A stretch of DNA of 64,000 bases from NCBI RefSeq assembly GCF_000519005.1, contig NZ_JAER01000007.1:1-64000 (forward strand), in the 5' to 3' direction. The position numbers and the translations under genes are program-made. Source of the stretch: Nocardioides sp. J54 (GTDB taxonomy: Bacteria; Actinomycetota; Actinomycetes; Propionibacteriales; Nocardioidaceae). Positions 1 to 8,513 of this stretch are shown piece by piece (the stretch's first letter is position 1; each line of letters begins with the position of its first letter). Below the pieces are notes generated by a model. It was not told where the DNA came from. It was given only the letters and a program-made list of their open reading frames with translations, and made no database searches.

Positions 1-293
1 CGGAGCTGCTCGGCAGCACGGACGAGTCCGCCGCCGGTGCCTTTGTGGCCGCCGAGGAGGTGGGTCAGGTAGTCCTTGACCGAGGCCCAACCGAGCCGTT
101 CGACCGCACACGTCTCAGCCAACCGCTCGGTGGTGCGGAGCAGGGCGGCGTCGAGCAGGCTCTTCGCGGCCGCGATGGCCTCAGCCACCTCGACCGCGTC
201 CTCGGCAGAGAGCTGGTCCCAGTCGGTCTGGGCGAGCTCGGCAGCGCTGTTGGCCAGGGTGGTGGCCGTGGTGAGCGCTGCGGGTGCTGTCAT
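1..293 (-). CDS. DUF222 / 13E12-repeat-type protein, N-terminal part (cut by window edge)
   Basis: The reading frame starts at ATG 293 on the minus strand and runs off the left edge, so only about 97 residues are visible. The start reads MTAPAALTTATTLANSAAEL. It is followed by an alpha-helical stretch with LLDAALLRTTERLAE and a glycine/lysine-rich LLGGHKGTGGGLVRAAEQL segment. That pattern is typical of actinobacterial DUF222 (13E12 repeat family) proteins, which usually carry a C-terminal HNH nuclease domain; that part lies outside the window. A perfect SOS box and a TAGAAT -10 hexamer stand directly upstream, placing the transcription start at or next to the ATG, so the mRNA is probably leaderless. 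The family assignment is from pattern memory; the HNH domain is inferred, not seen. Confidence 0.75.
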   Translation of the reverse strand, partial: MTAPAALTTATTLANSAAELAQTDWDQLSAEDAVEVAEAIAAAKSLLDAALLRTTERLAETCAVERLGWASVKDYLTHLLGGHKGTGGGLVRAAEQL

Positions 294-299
294 GTCCTG

Positions 300-305
300 A
301 TTCTA
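300..305 (-). promoter_or_regulatory. -10 hexamer TAGAAT of a probable leaderless promoter
   Basis: On the minus strand TAGAAT (305 to 300) is followed by six bases and then the ATG of the DUF222 gene. A TANNNT hexamer six to seven bases before the start codon is the usual signature of leaderless transcripts in actinobacteria. No Shine-Dalgarno sequence is present, which agrees. Confidence 0.55.
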
Positions 306-323
306 GTCGAACACGTGTTCGAC
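306..323 (-). promoter_or_regulatory. LexA SOS box upstream of the DUF222 gene
   Basis: Positions 306-323 form a perfect 18-bp palindrome whose core (307-322) is TCGAAC-ACGT-GTTCGA. This matches the actinobacterial LexA box TCGAAC-N4-GTTCGA exactly. It ends 14 bp before the ATG of the minus-strand DUF222 gene and lies just upstream of a TAGAAT -10 hexamer (300-305), where bound LexA would block RNA polymerase. Some REP13E12 genes of M. tuberculosis are known to carry SOS boxes, so the pairing is expected for the family. Confidence 0.85.
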
Positions 324-607
324 GGCAAGACCTGGCGTCGATGAATCCGCAGGTCAGAAGCACAATTGTGGCCGGCGGTCGGAGGTGGTCCGCTCCGGCC
401 TCGGCCGCCTCTGTGCGCGGACCGCAGCCCGACCGCCGGACCCGACCATCCACCCAGCTCCCTCGTCGCTGCCCTTTCGGAACGCAACCACTCACCCACC
501 GAAGCGTCCGGCGATCTCGGCCCACCGAGATCCTCCATCTCGCGAACGAGCCGCCCGCTCCGCCATGCCAACCGCAGCCGACTGACATCACCACCCGTCA
601 AGGCACC
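324..607. other. Non-coding stretch between the SOS box and the DUF1990 remnant
   Basis: About 285 bases hold no convincing gene on either strand. Reading frames through it are GC-rich shadows without family resemblance. The only small structure seen is the 10-bp palindrome CACAATTGTG at 361-370, which is too short to interpret. No RNA gene was recognised. Confidence 0.5.
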
Positions 608-1031
608 ATGTCCCACGTGGACGACCCCCTCGACCCCACCACCGCGGCCCGCCTGAGGGCAGCCCCACTGACCTACCCCCGCCCATCGAGCCCGACCGAC
701 CCACCCGCCGGCTTCACCCCGTTCACTCGCACGGTCACCCTGCGCCGTACCGACCTCGACGCTGCGGCCGACGACCTGCTCTCCTGGCGCGTCCACGAGG
801 CGGTCGGCATCCGGGTGAGGGCGTCCGGCCCGGCCGAGGCGGGCGCGGTCGTCGACATGCGCCTCGGGTTCGGGCCGGCTGCGGTGCGGGCTACCTGCCG
901 GGTGGTGGCGGTCATGGGGGAGGCGGACCGGAGGGGCTTCTCCTACGGCACGCTGCCCGACCCGGCTCGTGCAGCGGGTGATGACGGAGCGCTACCTGCG
1001 CGCGCCGGACCGGCTGGCACCGCGGACCTAG
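608..1031 (+). pseudogene. DUF1990 family protein, internally deleted and frameshifted
   Basis: From ATG 608 the frame encodes MSHVDDPLDPTTAARLRAAP and then a DUF1990-like body ending in RGFSYGTLP near 955. Immediately afterwards the family's expected next segment is missing. A different frame resumes with TRLVQRVMTERYLRAPDRL and stops at TAG 1029-1031, and this resembles the usual DUF1990 C-terminus. The simplest reading is an internal deletion of some 30-50 codons that also shifted the frame. The uncorrected frame runs on over the next gene to 1255, which supports decay. The function of DUF1990 proteins is unknown. Whether a shortened protein is still made cannot be told from sequence. Confidence 0.65.
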
Positions 1032-1040
1032 GCTGCTCCC

Positions 1041-1529
1041 GTGGACGACTCGACCGACGACCCCACCGACCAGTCAGTCCGGGCGATCGCCGCCGCGGAG
1101 GCGCTCGGCCTGACCTTCACCGTGGTCCGGCACGGTCCGGTGCGCTCGCTGGAGGAGGCAGCCGCCGTGCGCGGCGTCGAGCCGCGGCAGGTGGTGAAGA
1201 CGATGGTGGTCCGGGTCAGCGACGGCGACCACCGGTTCGTCCTGGTGCCGGGTGACCGCGGGATCGCGTGGCCGAAGCTGCGGGCGTTGCTCGGCGTCAA
1301 CCGGCTGTCGATGCCGTCGGCGGACGCGGCGCGGGAGGTCACCGGCTACGTCCGCGGCACGATCACGCCGCTGGGCTCGGCCACCGGGCTCCCGGTCGTC
1401 GCCGATGAGCGGGTCACCGGCACCATCTCCGTCGGCGGCGGCGCCCACGGAGTCGCGCTCACCCTCGACGCGGGCGAGCTCCTGTCGGCGCTCGGCGCGA
1501 GGGTCGCCGACGTGACCGACCCGGCCTAG
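1041..1529 (+). CDS. YbaK/EbsC family aminoacyl-tRNA deacylase-like protein
   Basis: This 162-residue protein starts at GTG 1041, ten bases after the DUF1990 remnant. It has the YbaK/ProX-type editing fold: an N-terminal SLEEAAAVRGVEPRQVVKTM stretch, a central block with the LVPGDR segment, and the closing TGYVRGTITPLG and ADERVTGTISVGGG motifs near residues 100-140. Members hydrolyse mischarged tRNAs such as Cys-tRNA-Pro or Ala-tRNA-Pro in the cytoplasm. The exact substrate cannot be told from sequence. Its stop overlaps the stop of the convergent AraC gene by four bases (CTAG). Confidence 0.8.
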   Translation: MDDSTDDPTDQSVRAIAAAEALGLTFTVVRHGPVRSLEEAAAVRGVEPRQVVKTMVVRVSDGDHRFVLVPGDRGIAWPKLRALLGVNRLSMPSADAAREVTGYVRGTITPLGSATGLPVVADERVTGTISVGGGAHGVALTLDAGELLSALGARVADVTDPA

Positions 1530-2572
1530 GCCCTCGGGGACCGTCCGGTCCAGCGCCGGTAGGCGGCGCCGAAGCTGGTCGCCTCGGCGTACCCCAGCTG
1601 GTGCGCGACGTCGTCCACGCGCAGGCTCCGGTCGGCGAGCAGCTCCTCGGCGGCGCTGCGACGGACCTCGTCGAGCACCCCGCGGTAGGACGTGCCGGCG
1701 TCGGTCAGGTGGCGGCGCAGGGAGCGCTCGCTCAGGCCGAGGGCGGCGGCGACGGCCCCCATCGGCGCTCCGTCCGCGAGTCGCTGGGCAACGAGGATCC
1801 GCACGTCCTCGACGACACCGGAGCGGCTGCGCCGGTTGGCGACCAGGTCGCGGCACAGCGACTCCGCCATCGCGAACGCGTGCGGGTTGGCCTGGGGGAG
1901 CGGGTGGTCGAGCCAGGCGGCGTCCAGGCGCATCTCGGCCCGCCCGCTGCTCGTCCACGTCGGGCGCACCCCGAAGGCGGCGCGGTACGGCGCGACCTCG
2001 GTCGGCTCGTGGGGGAGCGCCACGGAGGTGAGCCGCGGGGCGCCGCCGGCGATCTCGCGCAGCACGGTCCAGATCGCCGTCAGGTCACGCTCGACGAGGA
2101 AGCGTCGTACGTCGGCCGGCAGGCCGCGGTCGTCGACCCCGATGACGACCTGGTCCCCGTCGAGGCTGGCCGACGGCACGCTGAAGGTGAAGCTGAGGTC
2201 GAGGAAGCGGAAGGTCAGGTTGGCGGCGTCCCCGAGCGTGGCGCTGCTGATCAGGGCGAAGCCGAGCGGGCCGAAGGTCGACGCGTGGTAGCGCACGCCG
2301 ACGCTGACGCCCGTCGTCGACGGCGCGGCAGTGAGGAGGTTGCGGACCACCCGGAGCTCCTGCTGCGCGGTGACCTCGGTCTGGTGGTCCGCCAGGTCGC
2401 GCCCGGCCAGGCCGCTCCCACGGAGGAGCACGTCCTCGGCGACCCCGGCGTCCCGGCCGGCCGCCACGAGGAGGGCGACCCCGGCCACCTGGCGCGGGAA
2501 CTCCCACGATCGGGTGGCCGGCGGATCGAACATGGCCGGAATTATGGACTCCGTGTCCGAAGTCCGCTCCAC
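1526..2572 (-). CDS. AraC family transcriptional regulator (OruR/ArgR-like, N-terminal ligand-binding domain)
   Basis: The protein has 348 residues. The N-terminal ~200 residues match the ligand-binding domain (Arabinose_bd type) of single-polypeptide AraC regulators, with VSVGVRYHASTFGPLGFAL as a recognisable segment. The C-terminal ~90 residues form the double helix-turn-helix, seen in AAALGLSERSLRRHLTDAG and VAHQLGYAEATSFGAAYRRW. The GTG at 2572 is chosen because GGAGG sits seven bases upstream; ATG 2533 is an alternative. The gene is divergent from a monooxygenase operon with only 31 bp between starts, so it very likely controls that operon, whose promoter must overlap the 5' end of this gene. 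Confidence 0.85.
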   Translation of the reverse strand: MERTSDTESIIPAMFDPPATRSWEFPRQVAGVALLVAAGRDAGVAEDVLLRGSGLAGRDLADHQTEVTAQQELRVVRNLLTAAPSTTGVSVGVRYHASTFGPLGFALISSATLGDAANLTFRFLDLSFTFSVPSASLDGDQVVIGVDDRGLPADVRRFLVERDLTAIWTVLREIAGGAPRLTSVALPHEPTEVAPYRAAFGVRPTWTSSGRAEMRLDAAWLDHPLPQANPHAFAMAESLCRDLVANRRSRSGVVEDVRILVAQRLADGAPMGAVAAALGLSERSLRRHLTDAGTSYRGVLDEVRRSAAEELLADRSLRVDDVAHQLGYAEATSFGAAYRRWTGRSPRA

Positions 2573-2603
2573 GCGGGTGCCTCCGGGAACCTACGCTCAC
2601 GGC

Positions 2604-4064
2604 ATGCAGCCCACGGTCATCATCATCGGCGCCGGTTTCGGAGGCCTCGCGGCGGCCCACCACCTCCGGGAGGCGGGCGTCACCGACATCACCATCCTCG
2701 AGCGCTCCGACGACGTGGGCGGCGTGTGGCGCGACAACACCTACCCGGGTGCCGCCTGCGACGTGCCGTCGGTGCTCTACTCCTGGTCGTTCGCGCCGAA
2801 GCACGACTGGAGCCACCGCTACGCGCGCCAGGACGAGATCCACCGCTACATCCGCGAGCACGCGGAGCAGAGCGGCCTGCTCGAGCTCGTCCGCACCGGT
2901 GCCGAGGTCACCACCGCGGACTGGGACGAGGAGTCCCGCCAGTGGACGGTCACCCTCGCCGACGGCGAGCAGCTGCGTGCCGATGTCGTCGTCTCGGCCG
3001 TCGGCCAGCTCTCGCGCCCCTCGATCCCGAACATCCCCGGCATCGACACCTTTGCCGGCCCGTCCTTCCACTCGGCCACGTGGGACCACGACGTCGACCT
3101 TGCCGGCAAGAAGGTCGGCGTCATCGGCACCGGCGCCTCCGCCATCCAGTTCGTACCGGAGATCGCCCCGCAGGTCGCCGAGCTGACGGTGTTCCAGCGC
3201 TCGGCGCCGTACGTCGTGCCGAAGCCCGACAGCACCTACTCGACGTGGGCGCTGCGCCGCTTCTCCCTGCTGCCCCAGCTGCACGGCCTCACCCGCACGG
3301 CCGTCTTCCACCTGACCGAGCAGCTGAACAAGACGCTCGACGACAACGGCCGGCTCGCGGACCTGCTCCACAAGGCGTGGCAGGTGCACCTGCGGCTGCA
3401 GGTCAAGGACCCCGCCCTGCGCGCCAAGCTCGTGCCCGACTACGACCTGGGCTGCAAGCGCCTGCTCTTCTCCAACAACTGGTACCCCGCGCTGTCCCGC
3501 GACAACGTCGACGTCGTGACCGACGCGATCACCGCCGTCGAGCCGACCGGCATCCGCACCGCCGACGGCGTGCTGCACGAGGTGGACGTGCTCATCCACG
3601 GCACCGGCTTCGCCGCCACCGAGTTCCTCGCCCCGATGCAGATCACCGGGGTCGGCGGGCGCCGCCTGCACGACTACTGGGCCGAGGCCGGCACGCAGGC
3701 GCACCTGGGCATCTCGGTGCCGAAGTTCCCCAACTTCTTCATCCTCTACGGCCCCAACACCAACCTCGGCGGCAGCTCGATCATCAACATGCTCGAGGCG
3801 CAGGCCGGGTTCATCACCAAGGCGGTCGCCCGGATCGCCGAGGCGGGCCCGATCGCGGTGCGCGAGGACACCGCCCGTGCGTACGACGAGGAGGTGCAGT
3901 CGCGCCTGGGCCACAGCGTGTGGACCTCCTGCCAGTCGTGGTACCGCGACGCGAGCGGCCGGATCAGCACCAACTGGCCCGGCACGGTCGCCGAGTACCA
4001 GAAGCGGACCGGGCGCTTCGACGCCGCCGACTTCGAGGTCGTGGCGGAGGTGGCAGCCCGATGA
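2604..4064 (+). CDS. Flavin-containing / Baeyer-Villiger type monooxygenase
   Basis: This 486-residue FAD and NADPH dependent oxygenase has a first Rossmann motif, IIIGAGFGG, at residues 7-15 and a second, GTGASA, from residue 175. Between them FAGPSFHSATWD (from residue 150) matches the Baeyer-Villiger fingerprint FxGxxxHxxxW. Such enzymes insert oxygen next to a carbonyl or oxidise soft nucleophiles. The substrate is unknown, but a ketone or steroid-like compound is plausible given the partner gene. Its stop overlaps the ATG of the GMC oxidoreductase (ATGA at 4061-4064), so the two are translationally coupled. Regulation by the divergent AraC protein is inferred. Confidence 0.85.
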   Translation: MQPTVIIIGAGFGGLAAAHHLREAGVTDITILERSDDVGGVWRDNTYPGAACDVPSVLYSWSFAPKHDWSHRYARQDEIHRYIREHAEQSGLLELVRTGAEVTTADWDEESRQWTVTLADGEQLRADVVVSAVGQLSRPSIPNIPGIDTFAGPSFHSATWDHDVDLAGKKVGVIGTGASAIQFVPEIAPQVAELTVFQRSAPYVVPKPDSTYSTWALRRFSLLPQLHGLTRTAVFHLTEQLNKTLDDNGRLADLLHKAWQVHLRLQVKDPALRAKLVPDYDLGCKRLLFSNNWYPALSRDNVDVVTDAITAVEPTGIRTADGVLHEVDVLIHGTGFAATEFLAPMQITGVGGRRLHDYWAEAGTQAHLGISVPKFPNFFILYGPNTNLGGSSIINMLEAQAGFITKAVARIAEAGPIAVREDTARAYDEEVQSRLGHSVWTSCQSWYRDASGRISTNWPGTVAEYQKRTGRFDAADFEVVAEVAAR

Positions 4065-5755
4065 CCCACTACGACGTCCTCGTCGTCGGCTCGGGCTTCG
4101 GGGGCAGCGTCACCGCGCTGCGGCTCTCCGAGAAGGGCTACCGCGTCGGCGTGCTCGAGGCCGGCCGCCGCTTCCGCGACGACGAGCTCCCCACGACCTC
4201 CTGGAAGGTCCGCGACTACGTCTTCAACCCCGCGGTCGGCTGCTACGGCCTGCTCCGGATGACCCTGCTCAAGGACGTCGTCGTGCTCTCCGGCGCCGGC
4301 GTGGGCGGCGGGTCGCTCGTCTACGCGAACACGCTCTACCAGCCGCCGCAGGCCTTCTTCGAGGACAAGCACTGGTCGGGCATCACCGACTGGGCCGACG
4401 AGCTCGCGCCCTACTACGACCAGGCGCGCCGGATGCTGGGCGTGGCGGCCTACCCGCACATGTCGCCGTCGGACCACGTGATGAAGTCCGTCGCCGAGAA
4501 GATGGGGGTCGGCGACACCTTCCACCCGACCGACGTGGGTGTGCTGTTCGGCGACCGCCCGGGGGAGAAGGTCCCCGACCCCTACTTCGGCGGAGCGGGG
4601 CCGGAGCGGACCACCTGCACAGACTGCGGTGCCTGCATGACCGGCTGCCGCGTGGGGGCGAAGAACACGACGGTCAAGAACTACCTCTACCTCGCCGAGC
4701 AGGCGGGCGCGCGCGTCCACGCGATGACCACGGTCACCGACGTGCAGCCGCGACCCGGCAGCGGCTACACGGTGACGACGCGTCGTACGCAGGGCAAGCT
4801 GCGGCGCGGCAAGCAGGTCTTCACCGCGGACCAGGTCGTCTTCTCGGCCGCGTCGCTGGGCACGCAGCGCCTCCTGCACCGACTGCGGGACGGCGGCAGC
4901 CTGCCGCAGATCTCTCCGCGGCTCGGTGAGCTCACCCGGACCAACTCCGAGGCGATCATCTCGGTCCGCGCGCGCGGCAACGACGTCGACTACTCCCGGG
5001 GCGTGGCGATCACCTCGTCGATCCACGTCGACGAGCACACCCACGTCGAGCCGGTCCGCTACGGCAAGGGCAGCAACCTGCTCAACCTGATGCAGGCGAT
5101 CCTGACCGACAAGCCCGAGGGCCGCACCCCGCGCGCCGCCGCCGGGCTCCGCGAGATGTGGCGCCACCGCCGCGACCTGCCCAAGCTGCACGACCCGAGG
5201 CACTGGTCGGAGGAGAGCATCGTGCTGCTGGTGATGCAGAGCCTCGACAACTCGCTGACGACGTACCTCAAGCGGCGCCCGTGGGGGAAGGTGCTCACCA
5301 CCCGCCAGGGCATCGGTGAGGCCAACCCGGTGTGGATCCCGCAGGCGCACGAGACCGCGCGCAACGTCGGCGAGGAGATGGACGGCATCCCCGGCGGCAC
5401 CTGGGCGGACCTGGCCAACATCCCGATGACCGGCCACCTCGTCGGCGGCTGCCCCATCGGCGAGTCGCCGGACGACGGCGTGATCGACCCCTACCACCGC
5501 CTGCACGGGTACGACGGCCTGCACGTCATCGACGGCTCGGCGGTCGCGGCGAACCTCGGTGTGAACCCGTCGCTGACCATCACGGCGATGGCCGAGCGGG
5601 CGGTCTCGATGTGGCCGAACAAGGGTGAGGCGGACCCGCGGCCGGCCCTCGGCTCGCGCTACGCCCGCATCGCCCCGGTGGCACCGAAGAACCCGGCCGT
5701 GCCGGACCACGCCCCGGCGGCGTACCGGCTCCCCATTGTCGGCTTCGGCAGCTGA
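4061..5755 (+). CDS. GMC family oxidoreductase, cholesterol-oxidase-like
   Basis: The 564-residue protein opens with the FAD-binding motif VLVVGSGFGGS and continues with the GMC signature GAGVGGGSLVYANTL near residue 85. The C-terminal part has GHLVGGCPIGE and HVIDGSAVAANLGVNPSLTI, which closes the FAD site. A cysteine cluster CTDCGACMTGC followed by RVGAKNT (about residues 186-203) is the pattern remembered from actinobacterial ChoD-like proteins and could bind a metal or Fe-S centre. Members oxidise alcohols, for example 3-beta-hydroxysteroids, to ketones. Paired with the upstream monooxygenase, the two could act in series (alcohol to ketone to ester). The substrate is not shown by the sequence. 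Confidence 0.85.
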   Translation: MTHYDVLVVGSGFGGSVTALRLSEKGYRVGVLEAGRRFRDDELPTTSWKVRDYVFNPAVGCYGLLRMTLLKDVVVLSGAGVGGGSLVYANTLYQPPQAFFEDKHWSGITDWADELAPYYDQARRMLGVAAYPHMSPSDHVMKSVAEKMGVGDTFHPTDVGVLFGDRPGEKVPDPYFGGAGPERTTCTDCGACMTGCRVGAKNTTVKNYLYLAEQAGARVHAMTTVTDVQPRPGSGYTVTTRRTQGKLRRGKQVFTADQVVFSAASLGTQRLLHRLRDGGSLPQISPRLGELTRTNSEAIISVRARGNDVDYSRGVAITSSIHVDEHTHVEPVRYGKGSNLLNLMQAILTDKPEGRTPRAAAGLREMWRHRRDLPKLHDPRHWSEESIVLLVMQSLDNSLTTYLKRRPWGKVLTTRQGIGEANPVWIPQAHETARNVGEEMDGIPGGTWADLANIPMTGHLVGGCPIGESPDDGVIDPYHRLHGYDGLHVIDGSAVAANLGVNPSLTITAMAERAVSMWPNKGEADPRPALGSRYARIAPVAPKNPAVPDHAPAAYRLPIVGFGS

Positions 5756-5780
5756 ACCGGCCGCTGGACGGGCGGCCGGT
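5756..5780. terminator. Bidirectional hairpin terminator between convergent genes
   Basis: ACCGGCCGC and GCGGCCGGT form a perfect 9-bp stem around a 7-nt loop. It starts at the base after the GMC stop codon and reaches the stop codon of the convergent membrane protein gene, so it can end transcription from both sides. Confidence 0.7.
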
Positions 5781-6448
5781 CACCAGGTCGTGCGGCGCAG
5801 CTCCGTGCCGTCGAGGTCGTAGGTGATGTAGCCGCCCTGGCTGTACTCGTTGTTGGCGTAGGCCAGGATCCAGCCGTCCTGGCCGTCGTCGGGCTTCTCG
5901 ATGATCAGGTAGCAGTCGCGCGGGTCCTCGACGAGCCCCTCCGCCGCCTCCAGCATCGCGTCGAAGGTCGCCGGGTCGACGTCGGCGAGGTCGAACGGCT
6001 CCTCGTCGCGCGCCGTGCCCTTGCTCCACTCGTCGAGGTCGCCGTCCCACCAGTAGGCGTCGTAGCGGTCGTCGCCCTCCGCGACCGGCACGTTGACGAT
6101 GGCGTAGCCGGGGTAGACCACGGCGCGGAGGGCCTCCGTGCTGCCGGTCTCGTCCTCGAGGTCCTCGAGCAGCTCCCGGAAGCCCTCCACCGTCTGCGGG
6201 CGCTCGTCGGGCTCGGAACGCACGCCGTCCACCGTCGCCCACGTGCCGCCGACGATCGCCAGCACACCGAGTGGCACCGCGAAGCGCCGGACCGCCGCGC
6301 CGGGGCCGGTCCGCCGGATGGTGCGCTCCTCGAGCGAGCGCACCGGCCTCGGCTCCGGCGGGGGCTGGTACGCCGGGACGGCAGGGACCTCCGGCTCGTC
6401 CTTCGGGTCGTCGTCGGGCGAGTACGGCTGCCAGGTCGGGGGAGCCAC
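5780..6448 (-). CDS. Hypothetical membrane-anchored protein
   Basis: This 222-residue protein starts at GTG 6448 and has no family that I recognise. A proline- and acid-rich cytoplasmic N-terminus (residues 1-45) precedes a single hydrophobic segment, FAVPLGVLAIVGGTWATV (about 56-73). The rest, about 145 residues, is acidic and probably extracytoplasmic. It is rich in tyrosine and tryptophan, with YWWDGDLDEW and ANNEYSQGGYITYDLDG segments that suggest a small beta-rich domain. It is convergent with the GMC gene and divergent from the peptidase gene, so context gives no function. Confidence 0.7.
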   Translation of the reverse strand: MAPPTWQPYSPDDDPKDEPEVPAVPAYQPPPEPRPVRSLEERTIRRTGPGAAVRRFAVPLGVLAIVGGTWATVDGVRSEPDERPQTVEGFRELLEDLEDETGSTEALRAVVYPGYAIVNVPVAEGDDRYDAYWWDGDLDEWSKGTARDEEPFDLADVDPATFDAMLEAAEGLVEDPRDCYLIIEKPDDGQDGWILAYANNEYSQGGYITYDLDGTELRRTTW

Positions 6449-6513
6449 GGCAGGAGACTAGGCGAGGCGACGGTCCGGTGTCTGCCCCTGCGGGGGCGTG
6501 CAACCATGGCCGC

Positions 6514-7827
6514 ATGCCCGCACCCACCTCCGCCTCCACCGAGGTCGTCGACCTGTGCCGCGAGCTGATCCGGATCGACACGAGCAACTACGGCAGCGAC
6601 GAGGGCCCCGGCGAGCGCAAGGCCGCCGAGTACGTCGCCGGCCTGCTCGACGAGGTCGGGATCGCCGCCGAGGTCGTGGAGACCGCTCCGGGACGGGCCA
6701 ACGTGCTCGCCCGCTGGGGCGGCACCGGGGCCGGCGGGCGGCAGGACGCCCTGCTGATGCACGGCCACCTCGACGTCGTACCCGCGGCGGCGGAGGACTG
6801 GCAGGTCCACCCGTTCAGCGGCGAGGTGCACGACGGCTACGTCTGGGGCCGCGGGGCCGTCGACATGAAGGACTTCGACGCCATGCTGCTGGCCGTCGTC
6901 CGGGAGCGGCAGCGGACCGGCCGCGTGCCGGAGCGCCCCGTCGTGCTGTGCTTCACCGCGGACGAGGAGGCCGGCGGCCACCTCGGCGCGGAGCGGCTCG
7001 TCACCGACCACCGCGACTGGTTCGACGGCTGCACCGAGGCGGTCGGCGAGGTCGGCGGCTTCAGCACCACCGTGCGCGGGCGCCGGCTCTACCTGATCGA
7101 GGCGGCTGAGCGGGGCATGGCGTGGATGCGGCTCACCGCGCGCGGCCGCGCCGGCCACGGATCCATGATCAACCGCAACAACGCCGTCACCCGGCTCGCC
7201 GCCGCGGTGGCCAGGATCGGCGCGCACGAGTGGCCGGTCCGGCTCACGCCGACCATGCAGACCCTGCTCGCCTCGGTCGCCGAGCTCGCCGGGACCGAAG
7301 CCACCCCGGAGAACGCGCCGGCGCTGATGGAGGAGTTCGGCGAGGCCGCCCGCATGCTCGGCGCCGTGCTGCGCCACTCGACGAACCCGACGATGCTCGA
7401 CGCCGGCTACAAGGTGAACGTCATCCCGACCGAGGCGACCGCCCACGTCGACGGCCGCTTCCTGCCCGGCTTCGAAGACGAGTTCTTCGCGACCCTGGCC
7501 GAGCTGGTCGGGGAGGGGATCGACATCGACTACGTCTCCAACCAGCCCCCCTGGGAGATGCCGTACGACGGAGCGCTGGTCGACGCGATGAGCCGCAGCC
7601 TGCTCGCCGAGGACCCCGACGCACTGGTCGCGCCCTACCTGATGAGCGCCGGCACCGACGCCAAGCACTTCACCAGGCTCGGCATGCGCACCTACGGCTT
7701 CGCGCCGCTGCGGCTCCCCGAGGACCTCGACTTCACCGCGCTCTTCCACGGCGTCGACGAGCGGGTCCCGGTGGACGCGCTGGAGTTCGGCACCCGCGTG
7801 ATGGACCGCTTCCTCGACGAGGCCTGA
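6514..7827 (+). CDS. M20 family metallopeptidase (ArgE/DapE/carboxypeptidase G2-like)
   Basis: The 437-residue protein has the zinc ligands and catalytic residues of M20 peptidases: H85 and D87 in [10 protein letters not shown]117 in GRGAVDMK, the glutamate pair E151/E152 in ADEEAGG, and the final histidine in [10 protein letters not shown] dimerisation-type insert lies around residues 215-330, including GRAGHGSM. Length is normal for the group. It likely hydrolyses a dipeptide or N-acyl amino acid in the cytoplasm. The specific substrate is unknown. ATG 6514 is chosen because it directly precedes the conserved N-terminal helix. Confidence 0.85.
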   Translation: MPAPTSASTEVVDLCRELIRIDTSNYGSDEGPGERKAAEYVAGLLDEVGIAAEVVETAPGRANVLARWGGTGAGGRQDALLMHGHLDVVPAAAEDWQVHPFSGEVHDGYVWGRGAVDMKDFDAMLLAVVRERQRTGRVPERPVVLCFTADEEAGGHLGAERLVTDHRDWFDGCTEAVGEVGGFSTTVRGRRLYLIEAAERGMAWMRLTARGRAGHGSMINRNNAVTRLAAAVARIGAHEWPVRLTPTMQTLLASVAELAGTEATPENAPALMEEFGEAARMLGAVLRHSTNPTMLDAGYKVNVIPTEATAHVDGRFLPGFEDEFFATLAELVGEGIDIDYVSNQPPWEMPYDGALVDAMSRSLLAEDPDALVAPYLMSAGTDAKHFTRLGMRTYGFAPLRLPEDLDFTALFHGVDERVPVDALEFGTRVMDRFLDEA

Positions 7828-7834
7828 GCGCCCT

Positions 7835-7854
7835 CCCCACGGACCCCGGTGGGG
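7835..7854 (+). terminator. Hairpin downstream of the M20 peptidase gene
   Basis: CCCCAC and GTGGGG form a 6-bp GC stem with an 8-nt loop, starting eight bases after the stop codon. No T-tract follows. A factor-assisted terminator is plausible. Confidence 0.45.
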
Positions 7855-7955
7855 GGACCTTCGTCCCGCGCTGGGTCGGGGTCCTCACCTTCCGCGCCGC
7901 CCGGCCGATGGCAGCGGTGACCTCGTACCCGAGGAGCACCGAGAGGAGCGCGCGG

Positions 7956-8513
7956 ATGGCGCGGCGGACAATCACCCCGACGGGCGTGGAGAAGACCTTC
8001 CACCCCGACCAGATCATCGTCTCCAAGACCGACCTTCAGGGCCGGCTCACCTACGTCAACGACCTGTTCGTCGAGATCAGCGGCTACGACGAGGCCGAGC
8101 TCGTCGGCCAGCCCCACAACGTGATCCGCCACCCCTCCATGCCGCGCGGCGTCTTCCGCCTGCTGTGGGAGCGGATCTCGTCGGGCGAGGAGATCTTCGC
8201 CTACGTGGTGAACCTCAGCGCCGACGGCAGCCACTACTGGGTGCTGGCGCACGTGACGCCGACCTTCGACACCGCCGGCGCGGTCGTCGGCTACCACTCC
8301 AACCGCCGCACCGCCTCGCCCGAGGCGATCACCCAGGTCACGGCGCTCTACCGCCGACTCCTCGACGAGGAGGCCCGCCACGCCTCGGCCCGCGAGGCGG
8401 TCGAGGCCGGCAAGCAGGCGCTCGAGCGGGAGCTCGAGGCCGCCGGTGCGTCGTACGACGAGTGGGTCTGGGCGCTGACCAACGACACCGACGCCGGGAG
8501 GGCCGCCGCATGA
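7956..8513 (+). CDS. PAS domain protein, Aer-type sensor module
   Basis: This 185-residue protein is almost entirely one PAS domain. Residues ~15-115 contain [40 protein letters not shown] and the [13 protein letters not shown] segment, which closely resembles the FAD-binding PAS of the aerotaxis receptor Aer. A coiled C-terminal helix with many Glu, Ala and Arg residues follows (about 125-175). A GAGAGGAG Shine-Dalgarno-like run precedes ATG 7956. The stop overlaps the ATG of the chemoreceptor gene (ATGA at 8510-8513), so the two proteins are made together. The likely role is redox or energy sensing passed to that receptor. FAD binding is inferred from similarity. Confidence 0.8.
   Translation: MARRTITPTGVEKTFHPDQIIVSKTDLQGRLTYVNDLFVEISGYDEAELVGQPHNVIRHPSMPRGVFRLLWERISSGEEIFAYVVNLSADGSHYWVLAHVTPTFDTAGAVVGYHSNRRTASPEAITQVTALYRRLLDEEARHASAREAVEAGKQALERELEAAGASYDEWVWALTNDTDAGRAAA

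Noticed and set aside
361..370. Palindrome CACAATTGTG
   Set aside because: It is only 10 bp, lies far from any start codon, and is expected by chance in a window of this size.
1601..5755. Very long open frames overlapping the AraC, monooxygenase and GMC genes, and many similar ones on both strands elsewhere
   Set aside because: They are frame shadows of high-GC genes: Arg/Ala/Pro/Gly-rich or His/Val/Asp-rich, with no family motifs, and they overlap well-supported genes.
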